Shown piece by piece: positions 18,202 through 26,057 of a stretch of DNA of 64,000 nt (position 1 is its first letter; each line of letters opens with the position of its first letter). The translations under genes and the position numbers were made by a program. The stretch covers positions 2,852,001 to 2,916,000 of the forward strand of contig LS483371.1 in NCBI GenBank assembly GCA_900475325.1, written 5' to 3'. This DNA is from Paucimonas lemoignei. GTDB lineage: Bacteria > Pseudomonadota > Gammaproteobacteria > Pseudomonadales > Pseudomonadaceae. The notes below the pieces were generated by a model that was not told the DNA's origin, did not search any database, and worked only from the letters and a program-made list of their open reading frames with translations.

Positions 18202-19009
18202 CACACACCGCGACATCCAGTTTCTGCTTTCGGATATCGACGGCACGCTCTTGCGGCCTGATCACAGCCTGAGCCAAGCCAATATAGACGCCGTTTCCCG
18301 TCTGCGGGCAGCGGGCGTGCTGTTCACCGTTGCCAGCAGCAGGCCTCCGCGGGCCATGCGTCAGCAGATCGAGGCCCTGGGTATCGATCTGCCGACCGTT
18401 GGCTTCAATGGCGGCAATATCGTCAACGCGGACGGCAGCCTGTTGCTTGCCCACCGCATTGATGAAGAAGCTGCTCGCACGACTCTGAACCTGTTTGCCC
18501 GGCATGACGTCGCCGTTTGGGTATTCGCCGATGATCAATGGTTTTTGATCGATCCGGCCGGGGATTATGTCGAGCACGAACGTACGACGCTGGGCTACGA
18601 GCCGGTTCAGGTGCAGAGCTTTGAGGCTTACCTGGATCGGATCGACAAGATCGTCGCGGCCAGCACCGACTTTGAATTGCTCAAGGTGCTTGAAAGCCAG
18701 CTCAATCCCTTGATCGAGGGCTTGGCGCATGCGGCGCGCTCGCAGTCTTATTACCTGGACGTGACGGCGCTGGACGCCAATAAAGGCAGCGCGTTGACCA
18801 CCCTGGCGGCGCAGCTTGGCATCGACATGGCACACACGGCGGCCATCGGCGACGGCGGCAATGATGTTGCCATGTTCAAGCAGGCGGGCGTGTCGATTGC
18901 CATGGGCCAGGCAGAGGAGGCGGTGCGCAGCCAGGCCAGTCACGTGACCGGCAGCAACCTTGAAGACGGGGTTGCCACAGCGATAGATCGCTACATCCTG
19001 GCCCGTTGA
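18194..19009 (+). CDS. Cof-type HAD-superfamily phosphatase
   Basis: The 271-residue protein is a HAD hydrolase of the Cof (type IIB cap) subfamily, typically a sugar-phosphate or nucleotide phosphatase. Motif I is LLSDIDGTLLRPDH with the nucleophile Asp and the acid/base Asp; motif II is TVASSRPP; a motif III Lys lies in ALDANKGSAL; motif IV is AIGDGGNDVAMF. The ATG at 18194 lies inside the last codons of zwf, so the two are translationally coupled, and an in-frame ATG at 18170 is less likely. Its place between zwf and a glucoamylase suggests a sugar-phosphate substrate, but the sequence does not say which. Confidence 0.85.
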   Translation: MADTHRDIQFLLSDIDGTLLRPDHSLSQANIDAVSRLRAAGVLFTVASSRPPRAMRQQIEALGIDLPTVGFNGGNIVNADGSLLLAHRIDEEAARTTLNLFARHDVAVWVFADDQWFLIDPAGDYVEHERTTLGYEPVQVQSFEAYLDRIDKIVAASTDFELLKVLESQLNPLIEGLAHAARSQSYYLDVTALDANKGSALTTLAAQLGIDMAHTAAIGDGGNDVAMFKQAGVSIAMGQAEEAVRSQASHVTGSNLEDGVATAIDRYILAR

Positions 19010-19070
19010 ACCCTGCAGCGCCGACACTTGGCGCTGGCACCTACAACCAGACCACGGCGGACGTTTGATT

Positions 19071-20891
19071 ATGGCTGCACGGATTGAAGACTACGCACTG
19101 CTCGGCAACTGCAAAACGGCCGCCCTGGTCTCAATAGATGGCTCGCTGGACTGGTTGTGTTTCCCGCGCTTCGATTCCCCGGCCTGTTTTGCGGCGCTGC
19201 TGGGTGACAGCGACAACGGCCGCTGGAAAGTCGCGCCTGTGGCCCAGTCGGTGAAAACCGAGCGGCGTTACCGCGAAGGCACGTTGATTCTGGAAACCCT
19301 GTTTGAAACAGACACCGGGCGCGCGATGCTCATCGACTTCATGCCGGTGGGCCTGGGCAGTCAGGTGGTGCGGATCGTCGTCGGCCTGGAAGGACGGGTG
19401 TCTTTCGACATGGACCTGGCCATTCGCTTCGACTACGGCAGCAGTGTGCCGTGGGTGGAAAATCACAGCGGTCACTTGCTGACCGCTGTCGCAGGGCCTG
19501 ACATGCTGGTGCTGCGCACACCAGAGCCGTTGCAGGCTCATGATCACCACACCGGCAGCCATTTCCATATTGATGCGGGCGAGCGTGAAGCTTTTGTGCT
19601 CAGCCATCAGCCCTCCAATGAACCGGTCCAGGAGGGCATCGACCCGGAGCAGGCACTGCGGGACACCGAGCGGTTCTGGCTGGAATTCTCTGATCGCTGC
19701 CCCGATGTCGGGCCGTGGACCGAGCAGGTCAAACGCTCGTTGATCACCCTGAAAGCCATGACTTACCAGCCCACGGGAGGCATCGTCGCGGCTGTCACGA
19801 CCTCGCTACCCGAGCAGTTGGGGGGTGAACGAAACTGGGACTACCGCTATTGCTGGTTACGCGATGCCACCATGACCTTGCTGGCGTTCATGAACCTGGG
19901 CTATTTCGAAGAAGCGGCTGCCTGGCGCGAATGGCTGATGCGTGCAGTGGCTGGTAATCCCGAGCAGATCCAGATCATGTACGGCCTGGGCGGTGAGCGC
20001 CGGTTGCCTGAATTCGAGTTGCCCTGGCTCAGCGGTTATGAGGGTTCGCGCCCGGTTCGTATCGGCAACGGCGCTGCCACGCAGATGCAGCTGGATGTCT
20101 ACGGTGAAGTGGCCGATGCGATGATTCAGGCCCTCAAAGGGGGATTGCCACGTCCGCCGCGCAGTATCGAAATCTCCAAGGTCATCATGCCGTTCCTGGA
20201 AACGGTCTGGCACCTTCCAGACCGCGGAATCTGGGAGATTCGCTCGGAACCGCGCCACTTTACCCATTCGAAAGTCATGACCTGGGTCGCGTTTGATCGC
20301 AACGCCAAGCTGATCGCCCAGACCGCACAAAGCGATGAGGAGCGAGCGCTGGCCCGGCATTATCGTGAGGTTGCCGATCAGATTCACGCCGACGTATGCC
20401 AGCACGGTTACGATGCCGAGCTGGGCAGCTTCACCCAGACTTATGGCGCCCCGGCGCTGGATGCCAGCTTGCTGCAGATCGCGTTGACCGGATTTCTGCC
20501 GGCCGATGACCCCCGGGTGGTTGGCACGGTCGCCGCCATCGAGCGCAGCCTGATCGAAGACGGCTTGCTATTGCGCTACGACACGGATCACAGCACCGAT
20601 GGGGTTGCTGGTCGTGAAGGGACTTTTCTGGTCTGTTCGTTCTGGTTGGCGGACGTGTACGTGCTGATGGGCCGGGAAGAGGACGCCGCTGCGCTGTTCG
20701 ATCGCCTGTGCGGGCTATGCAATGACCTGGGCTTGCTCGCCGAGCAATACGACACCCATGGCAAACGCATGTTGGGTAATTTCCCTCAGGCTTTCAGCCA
20801 CATCGGGATCATCAACACTGCACTCAATCTGCATCGAGTGGTTTGCCCCGTGAAAGCCCGGGCGGCCGCTGAGGTTGATGCTGTGCAGTAA
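19071..20891 (+). CDS. Glycoside hydrolase family 15 glucoamylase-like enzyme
   Basis: GH15 enzymes release glucose from the non-reducing end of alpha-glucans or cleave trehalose. This 606-residue protein begins MAARIEDYALLGNCKTAALVS followed by IDGSLDWLCFPRFDSPACFAALLG, the standard N-terminal beta domain. It then shows the (alpha/alpha)6 barrel signature GGERNWDYRYCWLRDATMTLLAF with substrate-contact residues, and GREGTFLVCSFWLADVYVLMG containing the usual second catalytic Glu. The ATG at 19071 is used; a TTG at 19065 is possible. No signal peptide is seen, so it is likely cytoplasmic. Placed after gnd-zwf-HAD it may supply glucose from stored alpha-glucan or trehalose to that route. Confidence 0.88.
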   Translation: MAARIEDYALLGNCKTAALVSIDGSLDWLCFPRFDSPACFAALLGDSDNGRWKVAPVAQSVKTERRYREGTLILETLFETDTGRAMLIDFMPVGLGSQVVRIVVGLEGRVSFDMDLAIRFDYGSSVPWVENHSGHLLTAVAGPDMLVLRTPEPLQAHDHHTGSHFHIDAGEREAFVLSHQPSNEPVQEGIDPEQALRDTERFWLEFSDRCPDVGPWTEQVKRSLITLKAMTYQPTGGIVAAVTTSLPEQLGGERNWDYRYCWLRDATMTLLAFMNLGYFEEAAAWREWLMRAVAGNPEQIQIMYGLGGERRLPEFELPWLSGYEGSRPVRIGNGAATQMQLDVYGEVADAMIQALKGGLPRPPRSIEISKVIMPFLETVWHLPDRGIWEIRSEPRHFTHSKVMTWVAFDRNAKLIAQTAQSDEERALARHYREVADQIHADVCQHGYDAELGSFTQTYGAPALDASLLQIALTGFLPADDPRVVGTVAAIERSLIEDGLLLRYDTDHSTDGVAGREGTFLVCSFWLADVYVLMGREEDAAALFDRLCGLCNDLGLLAEQYDTHGKRMLGNFPQAFSHIGIINTALNLHRVVCPVKARAAAEVDAVQ

Positions 20892-20918
20892 TTCTCGAAT
20901 TGTGCGGTAACCCTCGAA

Positions 20919-21596
20919 TCACATCGCTTTTCTGAACGTGAAATTGATACGTTGCTCGCCCAATTGGGGTTGGTAGCCAGGCTTGATCGGCAGCACGCCA
21001 TGAAAGCGCAAGCGATCTTCGCCACCCCACACCACGACGTCGCCATGCAGCAGGTTGATGCGCTGGGCTTTGTCTTGGCGTGCGAAGCCGCCAAACAGAA
21101 AAACCGCTGGCAACCCCAGCGAGACTGAAACGACCGGCCACTGCAACTGCTGTTCGTCTTTGTCCTGATGCATGGACATCTTCGCGCCGGGTACATATCG
21201 GTTGATCAGGCATGCATCCGGCATGAAGCCTGGAAAGCCACTCGCCGAAGCCGCCGTCCGGGCCAGCTCCATGAATACCTCAGGGATGGCTGGCCAGGGC
21301 AGGCCGGTTTGCGGATCAGTGGGCGTGTAGCGATAGCCTTTGCGATCGGTCATCCAGCCGTAACTGCCGCAACTGCTGAGTGCGGCTGACATGGTGAAAC
21401 CGCCTGGGGTCACCATGTGCCGGAACGGCGCCCGCTGCAGCACGGATTCAAGGGCCAGCAGCAGGTCCTCGATCCGGGGCAGAGCGAAGCCGCGCAGCAC
21501 GAAGGCGTGCTGGCCGATCTGTTCCGTCGACGCCGGCGGGGTCGGTGCGTCGGCGAACAGATCCAGCGTGACGGGAGTGGTGCTTTCTCGTTTCAT
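20919..21596 (-). CDS. alkB: AlkB-type 2-oxoglutarate/Fe(II) dioxygenase
   Basis: AlkB repairs 1-methyladenine and 3-methylcytosine in DNA by oxidative demethylation. The 225-residue protein shows the double-stranded beta-helix iron site: NRYVPGAKMSMHQDKDE supplies HxD, and FHGVLPIKPG supplies the distal His. RINFTFR at the C terminus supplies the Arg that holds 2-oxoglutarate. The start is placed at the ATG at 21596 (MKRESTTPVTLDLF); the upstream in-frame extension to 21746 runs through the neighbouring small gene and looks non-coding. It is convergent with the GH15 gene, with only 27 bp between them. Confidence 0.92.
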   Translation of the reverse strand: MKRESTTPVTLDLFADAPTPPASTEQIGQHAFVLRGFALPRIEDLLLALESVLQRAPFRHMVTPGGFTMSAALSSCGSYGWMTDRKGYRYTPTDPQTGLPWPAIPEVFMELARTAASASGFPGFMPDACLINRYVPGAKMSMHQDKDEQQLQWPVVSVSLGLPAVFLFGGFARQDKAQRINLLHGDVVVWGGEDRLRFHGVLPIKPGYQPQLGEQRINFTFRKAM

Positions 21597-21615
21597 GTGG
21601 CAGTCGGCGAGGCTA

Positions 21616-21798
21616 TTACAGGGCTTTGCTGACTTTGACGTCGGTGATCTCGTCGCCGCTCTGGCCGTGCATCTTTTCCAGTGCGCTTCTTGCTTCATCA
21701 ACCGATGCCGATTGTAATTGGGCAAACTCGAAACGGCGTTCGCCATTGAGTTTGTAGCTGACCGCGTATTTGGTGGTTCGAGGGGCTGGCGTACTCAC
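21616..21798 (-). CDS. Small conserved protein, 60 residues, GTG start
   Basis: The reading frame uses a GTG at 21798 with a perfect AAGGAG five bases upstream; an ATG at 21813 overlaps the SD itself and is less likely. The product (VSTPAPRTTKYAVSYKLNGE and onward) has alternating hydrophobic residues followed by an amphipathic helix, SVDEARSALEKMHG, giving a predicted beta-beta-alpha-beta fold. I do not recognise a named family. It lies between alkB and the DUF1883 gene on the same strand and could be co-transcribed with both. Confidence 0.65.
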   Translation of the reverse strand: MSTPAPRTTKYAVSYKLNGERRFEFAQLQSASVDEARSALEKMHGQSGDEITDVKVSKAL

Positions 21799-21817
21799 GT
21801 TGACTCCTTGCAATGGC

Positions 21818-22123
21818 TTAGCTCAGTCGGGAAGCTGAGCGGCGAACGATTTTGATCGAGTGAGTAAAGGTAGTCTTGCGCCCACCGTTGGAATCCATCT
21901 TGCGACCCGACGTATCGATGGTGATGTTCCAGAAACCGGTGCTCGGCGCGGCGATTTTGGCGGGGAACCGGTCGAATGCGCCGCCGTGATAGGTGTGGCG
22001 CCCGCCGTTCTTGAAGCTGCGGAAGTTTGAATCGTTCATCAGGCGAATATTGCAGAGCTGGGAACACTCGATGACGACCAGATCGTCTTCATTGAGGTGC
22101 TCGCGCTGGTGTACGAATTTCAT
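21818..22123 (-). CDS. DUF1883 domain protein
   Basis: The 101-residue protein starts at the ATG at 22123 with GGAG upstream. Its sequence (KFVHQREHLNEDDLVVIECS, CNIRLMNDSNF, GGRHTYHGGAF and FWNITIDT) matches the DUF1883 family as I know it: a small all-beta protein sometimes fused to TIR domains in other bacteria, here standing alone. The biochemical role is unknown. The conserved HTYHGGAF and GFWNITID segments suggest a ligand-binding beta sandwich. It is the first gene of a possible three-gene unit with the 60-residue protein and alkB. Confidence 0.78.
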   Translation of the reverse strand: MKFVHQREHLNEDDLVVIECSQLCNIRLMNDSNFRSFKNGGRHTYHGGAFDRFPAKIAAPSTGFWNITIDTSGRKMDSNGGRKTTFTHSIKIVRRSASRLS

Positions 22124-22291
22124 GGATGTCTCCGACGTGAAGGCGTTTTGCAAAAAGTCGAAACGATAGCATGACGCGTGGTGCATTTACCGGGCAATGA
22201 GGTTTTATTGCAGTCTTGGGCGTGAAAATGACCTTCTCGGGGATTTAATCTTCCTCAAGCTTGTCGTAGCACCTTTATTTGGGAGGATTGT

Positions 22292-22642
22292 ATGAAATTG
22301 GCCGTCGTGATTTTGGCTCTGGCGATGACTGGCTGTGCCACTGTCGCAGATATCGAACATACCCCAGCCACCATGAGTGTCATGTCCGGAAAAAGCCCGA
22401 AAGAGTACGCTGCGTGCTTTGTCGGCAAGATCTCTGAAAGTCGCAAGCCGCCGGTGGTGATGGACCATCATGATGGCTTGCGGGTCATTGTGGCGCAGAA
22501 GCTCAGCAAAGACCCGGCAGCTGTTCTGGACATCGAAAGCCGATCCAACGGCAGCTCAATCAAGGTTTACGAGCGCCTGTCCAATCTACCGATTCGGCCA
22601 AAAGACGTACAGGCTGCTGCGACCCACTGCATTTCCGGCTGA
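22292..22642 (+). CDS. Small lipoprotein (116 residues)
   Basis: The protein starts MKLAVVILALAMTGCATVAD, a short signal peptide with the lipobox MTGC, so it should be cleaved before Cys15 and lipidated. The residue after Cys is Ala, which favours outer-membrane sorting. The mature part has two further Cys (ACF and HCISG) that could form a disulfide. GGGAGG lies 8 bases upstream of the ATG. I do not recognise the family; similar short lipoproteins are common in pseudomonads. Confidence 0.75.
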   Translation: MKLAVVILALAMTGCATVADIEHTPATMSVMSGKSPKEYAACFVGKISESRKPPVVMDHHDGLRVIVAQKLSKDPAAVLDIESRSNGSSIKVYERLSNLPIRPKDVQAAATHCISG

Positions 22643-22718
22643 TCATTGCCTGTGATCTGAACCGGTCGATCACGGCGTCGGCCATGATTGATTTGGCGTT
22701 GCGCAGCTTGCATAGCTA

Positions 22719-23000
22719 CTACTTGCACACCACCAGTACGCTGCGGCTTTTATAGTTGCCCACATCGACGCCCAGGGTTTTGTCGCTCTCCCTGGGTTGT
22801 GGCGTACCGTCCGTGCCGACGATTTCATAGCCGGTGCCCGCGCAAGAGGCGTCGGCTTTCTCGTAACAGCTGGCCCACGACATGGCTTCCCCGGAGCAGT
22901 CAATGCTCAGGCCTTGCTTGCCGTTTTTCAGGTAGGTGTTGGAGGACGTTGCGCAGCCTGCCAGGCCCAGTACAGCAATAATGGACAACAATCGGATCAT
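22719..23000 (-). CDS. Small lipoprotein (93 residues)
   Basis: From the ATG at 23000 the protein begins MIRLLSIIAVLGLAGCATSS, a signal peptide ending in the lipobox LAGC. The mature part contains four Cys (IDCSG, ASCYEK, ASCAGTG and VVCK at the very end), suggesting two disulfides in the periplasm. It resembles small envelope lipoproteins that are widespread in Pseudomonas but of unknown function. An upstream in-frame start at 23027 would only lengthen the N-terminal charged region. It is convergent with the lipoprotein gene at 22292-22642. Confidence 0.75.
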   Translation of the reverse strand: MIRLLSIIAVLGLAGCATSSNTYLKNGKQGLSIDCSGEAMSWASCYEKADASCAGTGYEIVGTDGTPQPRESDKTLGVDVGNYKSRSVLVVCK

Positions 23001-23111
23001 GTTTTTGTGCTTCACAAGAGGGGTCAAAAGTAAGGTTATGGGTTCGACTTAATTAAAGTGCCATCGTTCCGGCATCATTGTAGAGAGTTGACGTCAGCAT
23101 CGCCTGAATCG

Positions 23112-23294
23112 TTATTTATCGCCGCGACGCCGAGCGGCCTTAGGCTGATCCTGCAGCACGGCGGCGACTTCAATGGCGGCGCTTTCGCTGGCAAAAGGTC
23201 CGGCAATGGCCTCAGCATTTGCTGCGCAGACCCACCACTGACCGTCCTTGAGTTGATTGATTGAATAGCCGTTTACGGTTTTGACATCTGCCAT
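23112..23294 (-). CDS. Small conserved hypothetical protein (60 residues)
   Basis: The translation opens MADVKTVNGYSINQLKDGQW and continues WVCAANAEAIAGPFAS, with a basic C terminus KAARRRGDK. The pattern of a short beta hairpin (YSINQLKDGQWWVCA) then an Ala-rich helix looks like a genuine small folded domain. No named family is recognised. The ribosome-binding site is weak (AGGA about 11 bases upstream). Confidence 0.55.
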   Translation of the reverse strand: MADVKTVNGYSINQLKDGQWWVCAANAEAIAGPFASESAAIEVAAVLQDQPKAARRRGDK

Positions 23295-23685
23295 CGAGGT
23301 GGGTCCTGAACTAAGGTTTGAAGCCGCGCATGATAAAGCCCGGCGTGCCGGGCTGTCGCGTGCGGTTTGCTGTCAGCGCGGTGGTAATAATTGCCGCGCG
23401 CGATAAGCGCAGTGAGCTACGCTTCACGTCGTGGTTCTCTCACGACGAGGGACATAAAAGCAGTTGTTCTGCTGATCGGCGCAGTGTGAAATCCGTCGAT
23501 CAGTCGGTAGAGTCGGCAGCATTCAGCGTGCTCCAGTCACCACAATATATGCGATTGGGCGGAACTATCTGCTCAGGGATCTCTCTACCATGGCATCGCA
23601 ACGGCCAGTGGCGGGGCATTGTAAGCTAGCCCCCGCCTGATTAGACTGCCTCGCTAACGCCAACAGCCCCTTATAAAGGACTTTT
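23295..23685. other. Intergenic region upstream of galU
   Basis: About 390 bp between a minus-strand small gene and galU. It holds a perfect hairpin, AGCCCGGC-GT-GCCGGGCT, at 23337-23354. On the minus strand this is followed by TTTATC, like a short terminator. A second inverted repeat occurs around 23427-23448 (ACGTCGTG / CACGACG). A 38-codon minus-strand frame (GTG at 23427 to a stop at 23311) crosses the first hairpin. galU promoter elements should lie near 23600-23660 but are not obvious. Confidence 0.4.
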
Positions 23686-24519
23686 ATGATCAAGAAATGC
23701 TTGTTCCCAGCAGCCGGTTACGGCACTCGCTTTTTGCCAGCGACCAAAGCCATGCCCAAAGAGATGCTGCCGGTGGTCAACAAGCCACTGATCCAATACG
23801 GCGTGGAAGAAGCACTTGATGCAGGCTTGAATGAAATTTCCATCGTTACGGGTCGTGGCAAGCGCGCACTGGAAGACCACTTCGATATCAGCTACGAGCT
23901 GGAAAACCAGATCAAAGGCACCGACAAGGAAAAATATCTGGTCGGCATCCGTCGCCTGATCGACGAGTGCAGCTTCTCTTACACTCGTCAGACTGAAATG
24001 AAAGGTCTGGGTCATGCGATCCTCAGCGGTCGCCCGCTGATTGGCAACGAATCGTTTGCCGTGGTACTGGCCGATGACCTGTGTGTGAATCTGGAAGGCG
24101 AAGGCGTCCTGGCCCAGATGGTCAAGCTGCACAAGCACTACGGTTGCTCGATCGTCGCCATTCAGGAGGTCGATCCAGCTGAAACCCATAAATACGGTGT
24201 GATCGCAGGCGAAGAGATCAAGCCTGGCCTGTTCCGTGTGACCGACATGGTTGAAAAACCAAAGCCGGAAGACGCACCTTCGAACCTGGCAATCATTGGT
24301 CGCTACATCCTGACGCCGGATATCTTCGAGAAGATCGAAGCGACCGAGCCAGGCAAAGGCGGTGAGATTCAAATTACCGACGCCCTGATGAAGCAGGCTG
24401 CCGAAGGTAATGTACTGGCCTATAAATTCCAGGGCACGCGCTTCGATTGCGGTGGCGCTGAAGGCTACATCGAAGCCACAAACTTCTGCTTCGAGCACTT
24501 CTACAAAAAAGGCAGCTAA
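23686..24519 (+). CDS. galU: UTP-glucose-1-phosphate uridylyltransferase
   Basis: GalU makes UDP-glucose from UTP and glucose-1-phosphate, supplying LPS core, exopolysaccharide and glucan synthesis. The 277-residue protein begins IKKCLFPAAGYGTRFLPATKAMPKEMLP, the diagnostic nucleotide-binding loop (G-x-G-T-R-x-L-P-x-T-K). It contains GLGHAI, VVLADDL (metal Asp) and EKP / GRYILTPDIF, all as in bacterial GalU. Length and motif order are normal. A strong intrinsic terminator follows 30 bp after the stop, separating it from gor. Confidence 0.96.
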   Translation: MIKKCLFPAAGYGTRFLPATKAMPKEMLPVVNKPLIQYGVEEALDAGLNEISIVTGRGKRALEDHFDISYELENQIKGTDKEKYLVGIRRLIDECSFSYTRQTEMKGLGHAILSGRPLIGNESFAVVLADDLCVNLEGEGVLAQMVKLHKHYGCSIVAIQEVDPAETHKYGVIAGEEIKPGLFRVTDMVEKPKPEDAPSNLAIIGRYILTPDIFEKIEATEPGKGGEIQITDALMKQAAEGNVLAYKFQGTRFDCGGAEGYIEATNFCFEHFYKKGS

Positions 24520-24550
24520 ACGCCTGAGATAATTCAGGCCTGCTGCTGAG

Positions 24551-24574
24551 CAAAGCCACCTTCGGGTGGCTTTG
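24551..24574. terminator. Rho-independent terminator after galU
   Basis: A perfect 10-bp stem, CAAAGCCACC / GGTGGCTTTG, encloses a TTCG tetraloop, with TTT in the distal arm. The extra-stable UUCG loop and its place between the galU stop and the gor start support termination of galU. Confidence 0.8.
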
Positions 24575-24617
24575 TCGTATCTGGCTGATATGCTGTCGTT
24601 CTGCTCAGGAGATTCAA

Positions 24618-25976
24618 ATGGCTTACGATTTCGACCTCTTCGTGATTGGTGCGGGTTCCGGCGGTGTGCGCGCGGGACGTTTTGCGGCAGGCTTTGGCGC
24701 CCGTGTGGCCGTAGCGGAAAGCCGCTATCTGGGTGGTACCTGCGTCAACGTGGGCTGCGTGCCGAAAAAACTGCTGGTGTATGGCGCTCATTACTCCGAG
24801 GAGTTTGAGCAGGCCAAGAGCTTTGGCTGGTCCGTCAGTGAACCAGACTTTGACTGGGCGACGCTGATTGCCAACAAGGATCGCCAGATTCATCACCTCA
24901 ACGGTATTTACCGCAACCTGCTGGTCAACAGTGGCGTAACACTGCTCGAAGGTCATGCCAAACTGACCGGCCCGCATGAGGTTGAAGTAAACGGCCAGCG
25001 TTACAGCGCCGAACATATCCTGATTGCGACTGGCGGCTGGCCGCAGGTCCCTGATATTCCTGGGCGCGAACACGCCATCACCTCGAATGAGGCGTTCTTT
25101 CTTCCTCAATTGCCGAAGAGGGTCATTGTGGTCGGCGGTGGCTACATCGCGGTTGAATTTGCCTCGATTTTCCACGGCCTGGGTGCTGAAACCACGCTCA
25201 TGTATCGCGGTGAAATGTTCTTGCGCGGCTTTGATGGCAGCATTCGTGAGCATTTGCATGAAGAGCTGGTCAAGCGCGGCATGGACGTGCGTTTCAATGC
25301 CGACATCGAACGCATCGAGAAGCAGGCTGACGGTAGCCTTCAGGTATTCCTGAAAGATGGCAGCACCGCCAGTGCCGATTGCGTGTTCTACGCAACCGGG
25401 CGCCGACCGATGCTCGACAACCTTGGCCTGGACGCCGTCGACGTCAAGTTGAACAAAGACGGTTTCATTCAGGTCGACGACAACTATCAAACCAGTGAGC
25501 CATCCATCTTGGCTCTGGGCGATGTGATTGGTCGGGTTCAACTGACGCCAGTCGCCTTGGCCGAAGGCATGGCCGTGGCGCGGCGACTGTTCAAGCCCGA
25601 AGAGTTTCGTCCGGTGGATTACCGCCACATTCCTACTGCGGTGTTCAGCCTGCCCAACATCGGCACGGTCGGTCTGACTGAAGAAGAGGCGCGCAAGGCG
25701 GGTCACGACGTGCAGATTTTTGAAAGCCGCTTCCGCCCCATGAAGCTGACCTTGACTGACAATCAGGAGCGCACCCTGATGAAGCTGGTGGTCGATGCCT
25801 CCACCGACGTCGTCCTGGGTTGCCACATGGTGGGTCCTGATGCGGGGGAGATCGTGCAAAGCCTGGCGATTGCCTTGAAGGCAGGCGCAACCAAGCGCGT
25901 ATTTGACGACACCATTGGTGTGCACCCGACCCTGGCCGAGGAGTTCGTCACCATGCGTTCTCCGGTCGCGCGGTAA
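24618..25976 (+). CDS. gor: Glutathione-disulfide reductase
   Basis: Gor uses NADPH to reduce oxidised glutathione. The 452-residue flavoprotein has the FAD-binding [13 protein letters not shown], the redox pair in [13 protein letters not shown] (Cys42 and Cys47), the NAD(P)-binding [12 protein letters not shown], and the C-terminal dimer-interface motif [10 protein letters not shown] that supplies the catalytic His. CVNVGC is the glutathione-reductase form of the motif. It is preceded by a terminator and its own SD (CAGGAGATTCAA). The sensor kinase gene starts 81 bp downstream on the same strand. Confidence 0.95.
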   Translation: MAYDFDLFVIGAGSGGVRAGRFAAGFGARVAVAESRYLGGTCVNVGCVPKKLLVYGAHYSEEFEQAKSFGWSVSEPDFDWATLIANKDRQIHHLNGIYRNLLVNSGVTLLEGHAKLTGPHEVEVNGQRYSAEHILIATGGWPQVPDIPGREHAITSNEAFFLPQLPKRVIVVGGGYIAVEFASIFHGLGAETTLMYRGEMFLRGFDGSIREHLHEELVKRGMDVRFNADIERIEKQADGSLQVFLKDGSTASADCVFYATGRRPMLDNLGLDAVDVKLNKDGFIQVDDNYQTSEPSILALGDVIGRVQLTPVALAEGMAVARRLFKPEEFRPVDYRHIPTAVFSLPNIGTVGLTEEEARKAGHDVQIFESRFRPMKLTLTDNQERTLMKLVVDASTDVVLGCHMVGPDAGEIVQSLAIALKAGATKRVFDDTIGVHPTLAEEFVTMRSPVAR

Positions 25977-26057
25977 GCATTGGCTGTCAGGTAAAGCCGC
26001 CCGGAATTCAGGATGAAACCCGGGCTGACTCGATTTTCCAGGAGGACAACCGCCGCG

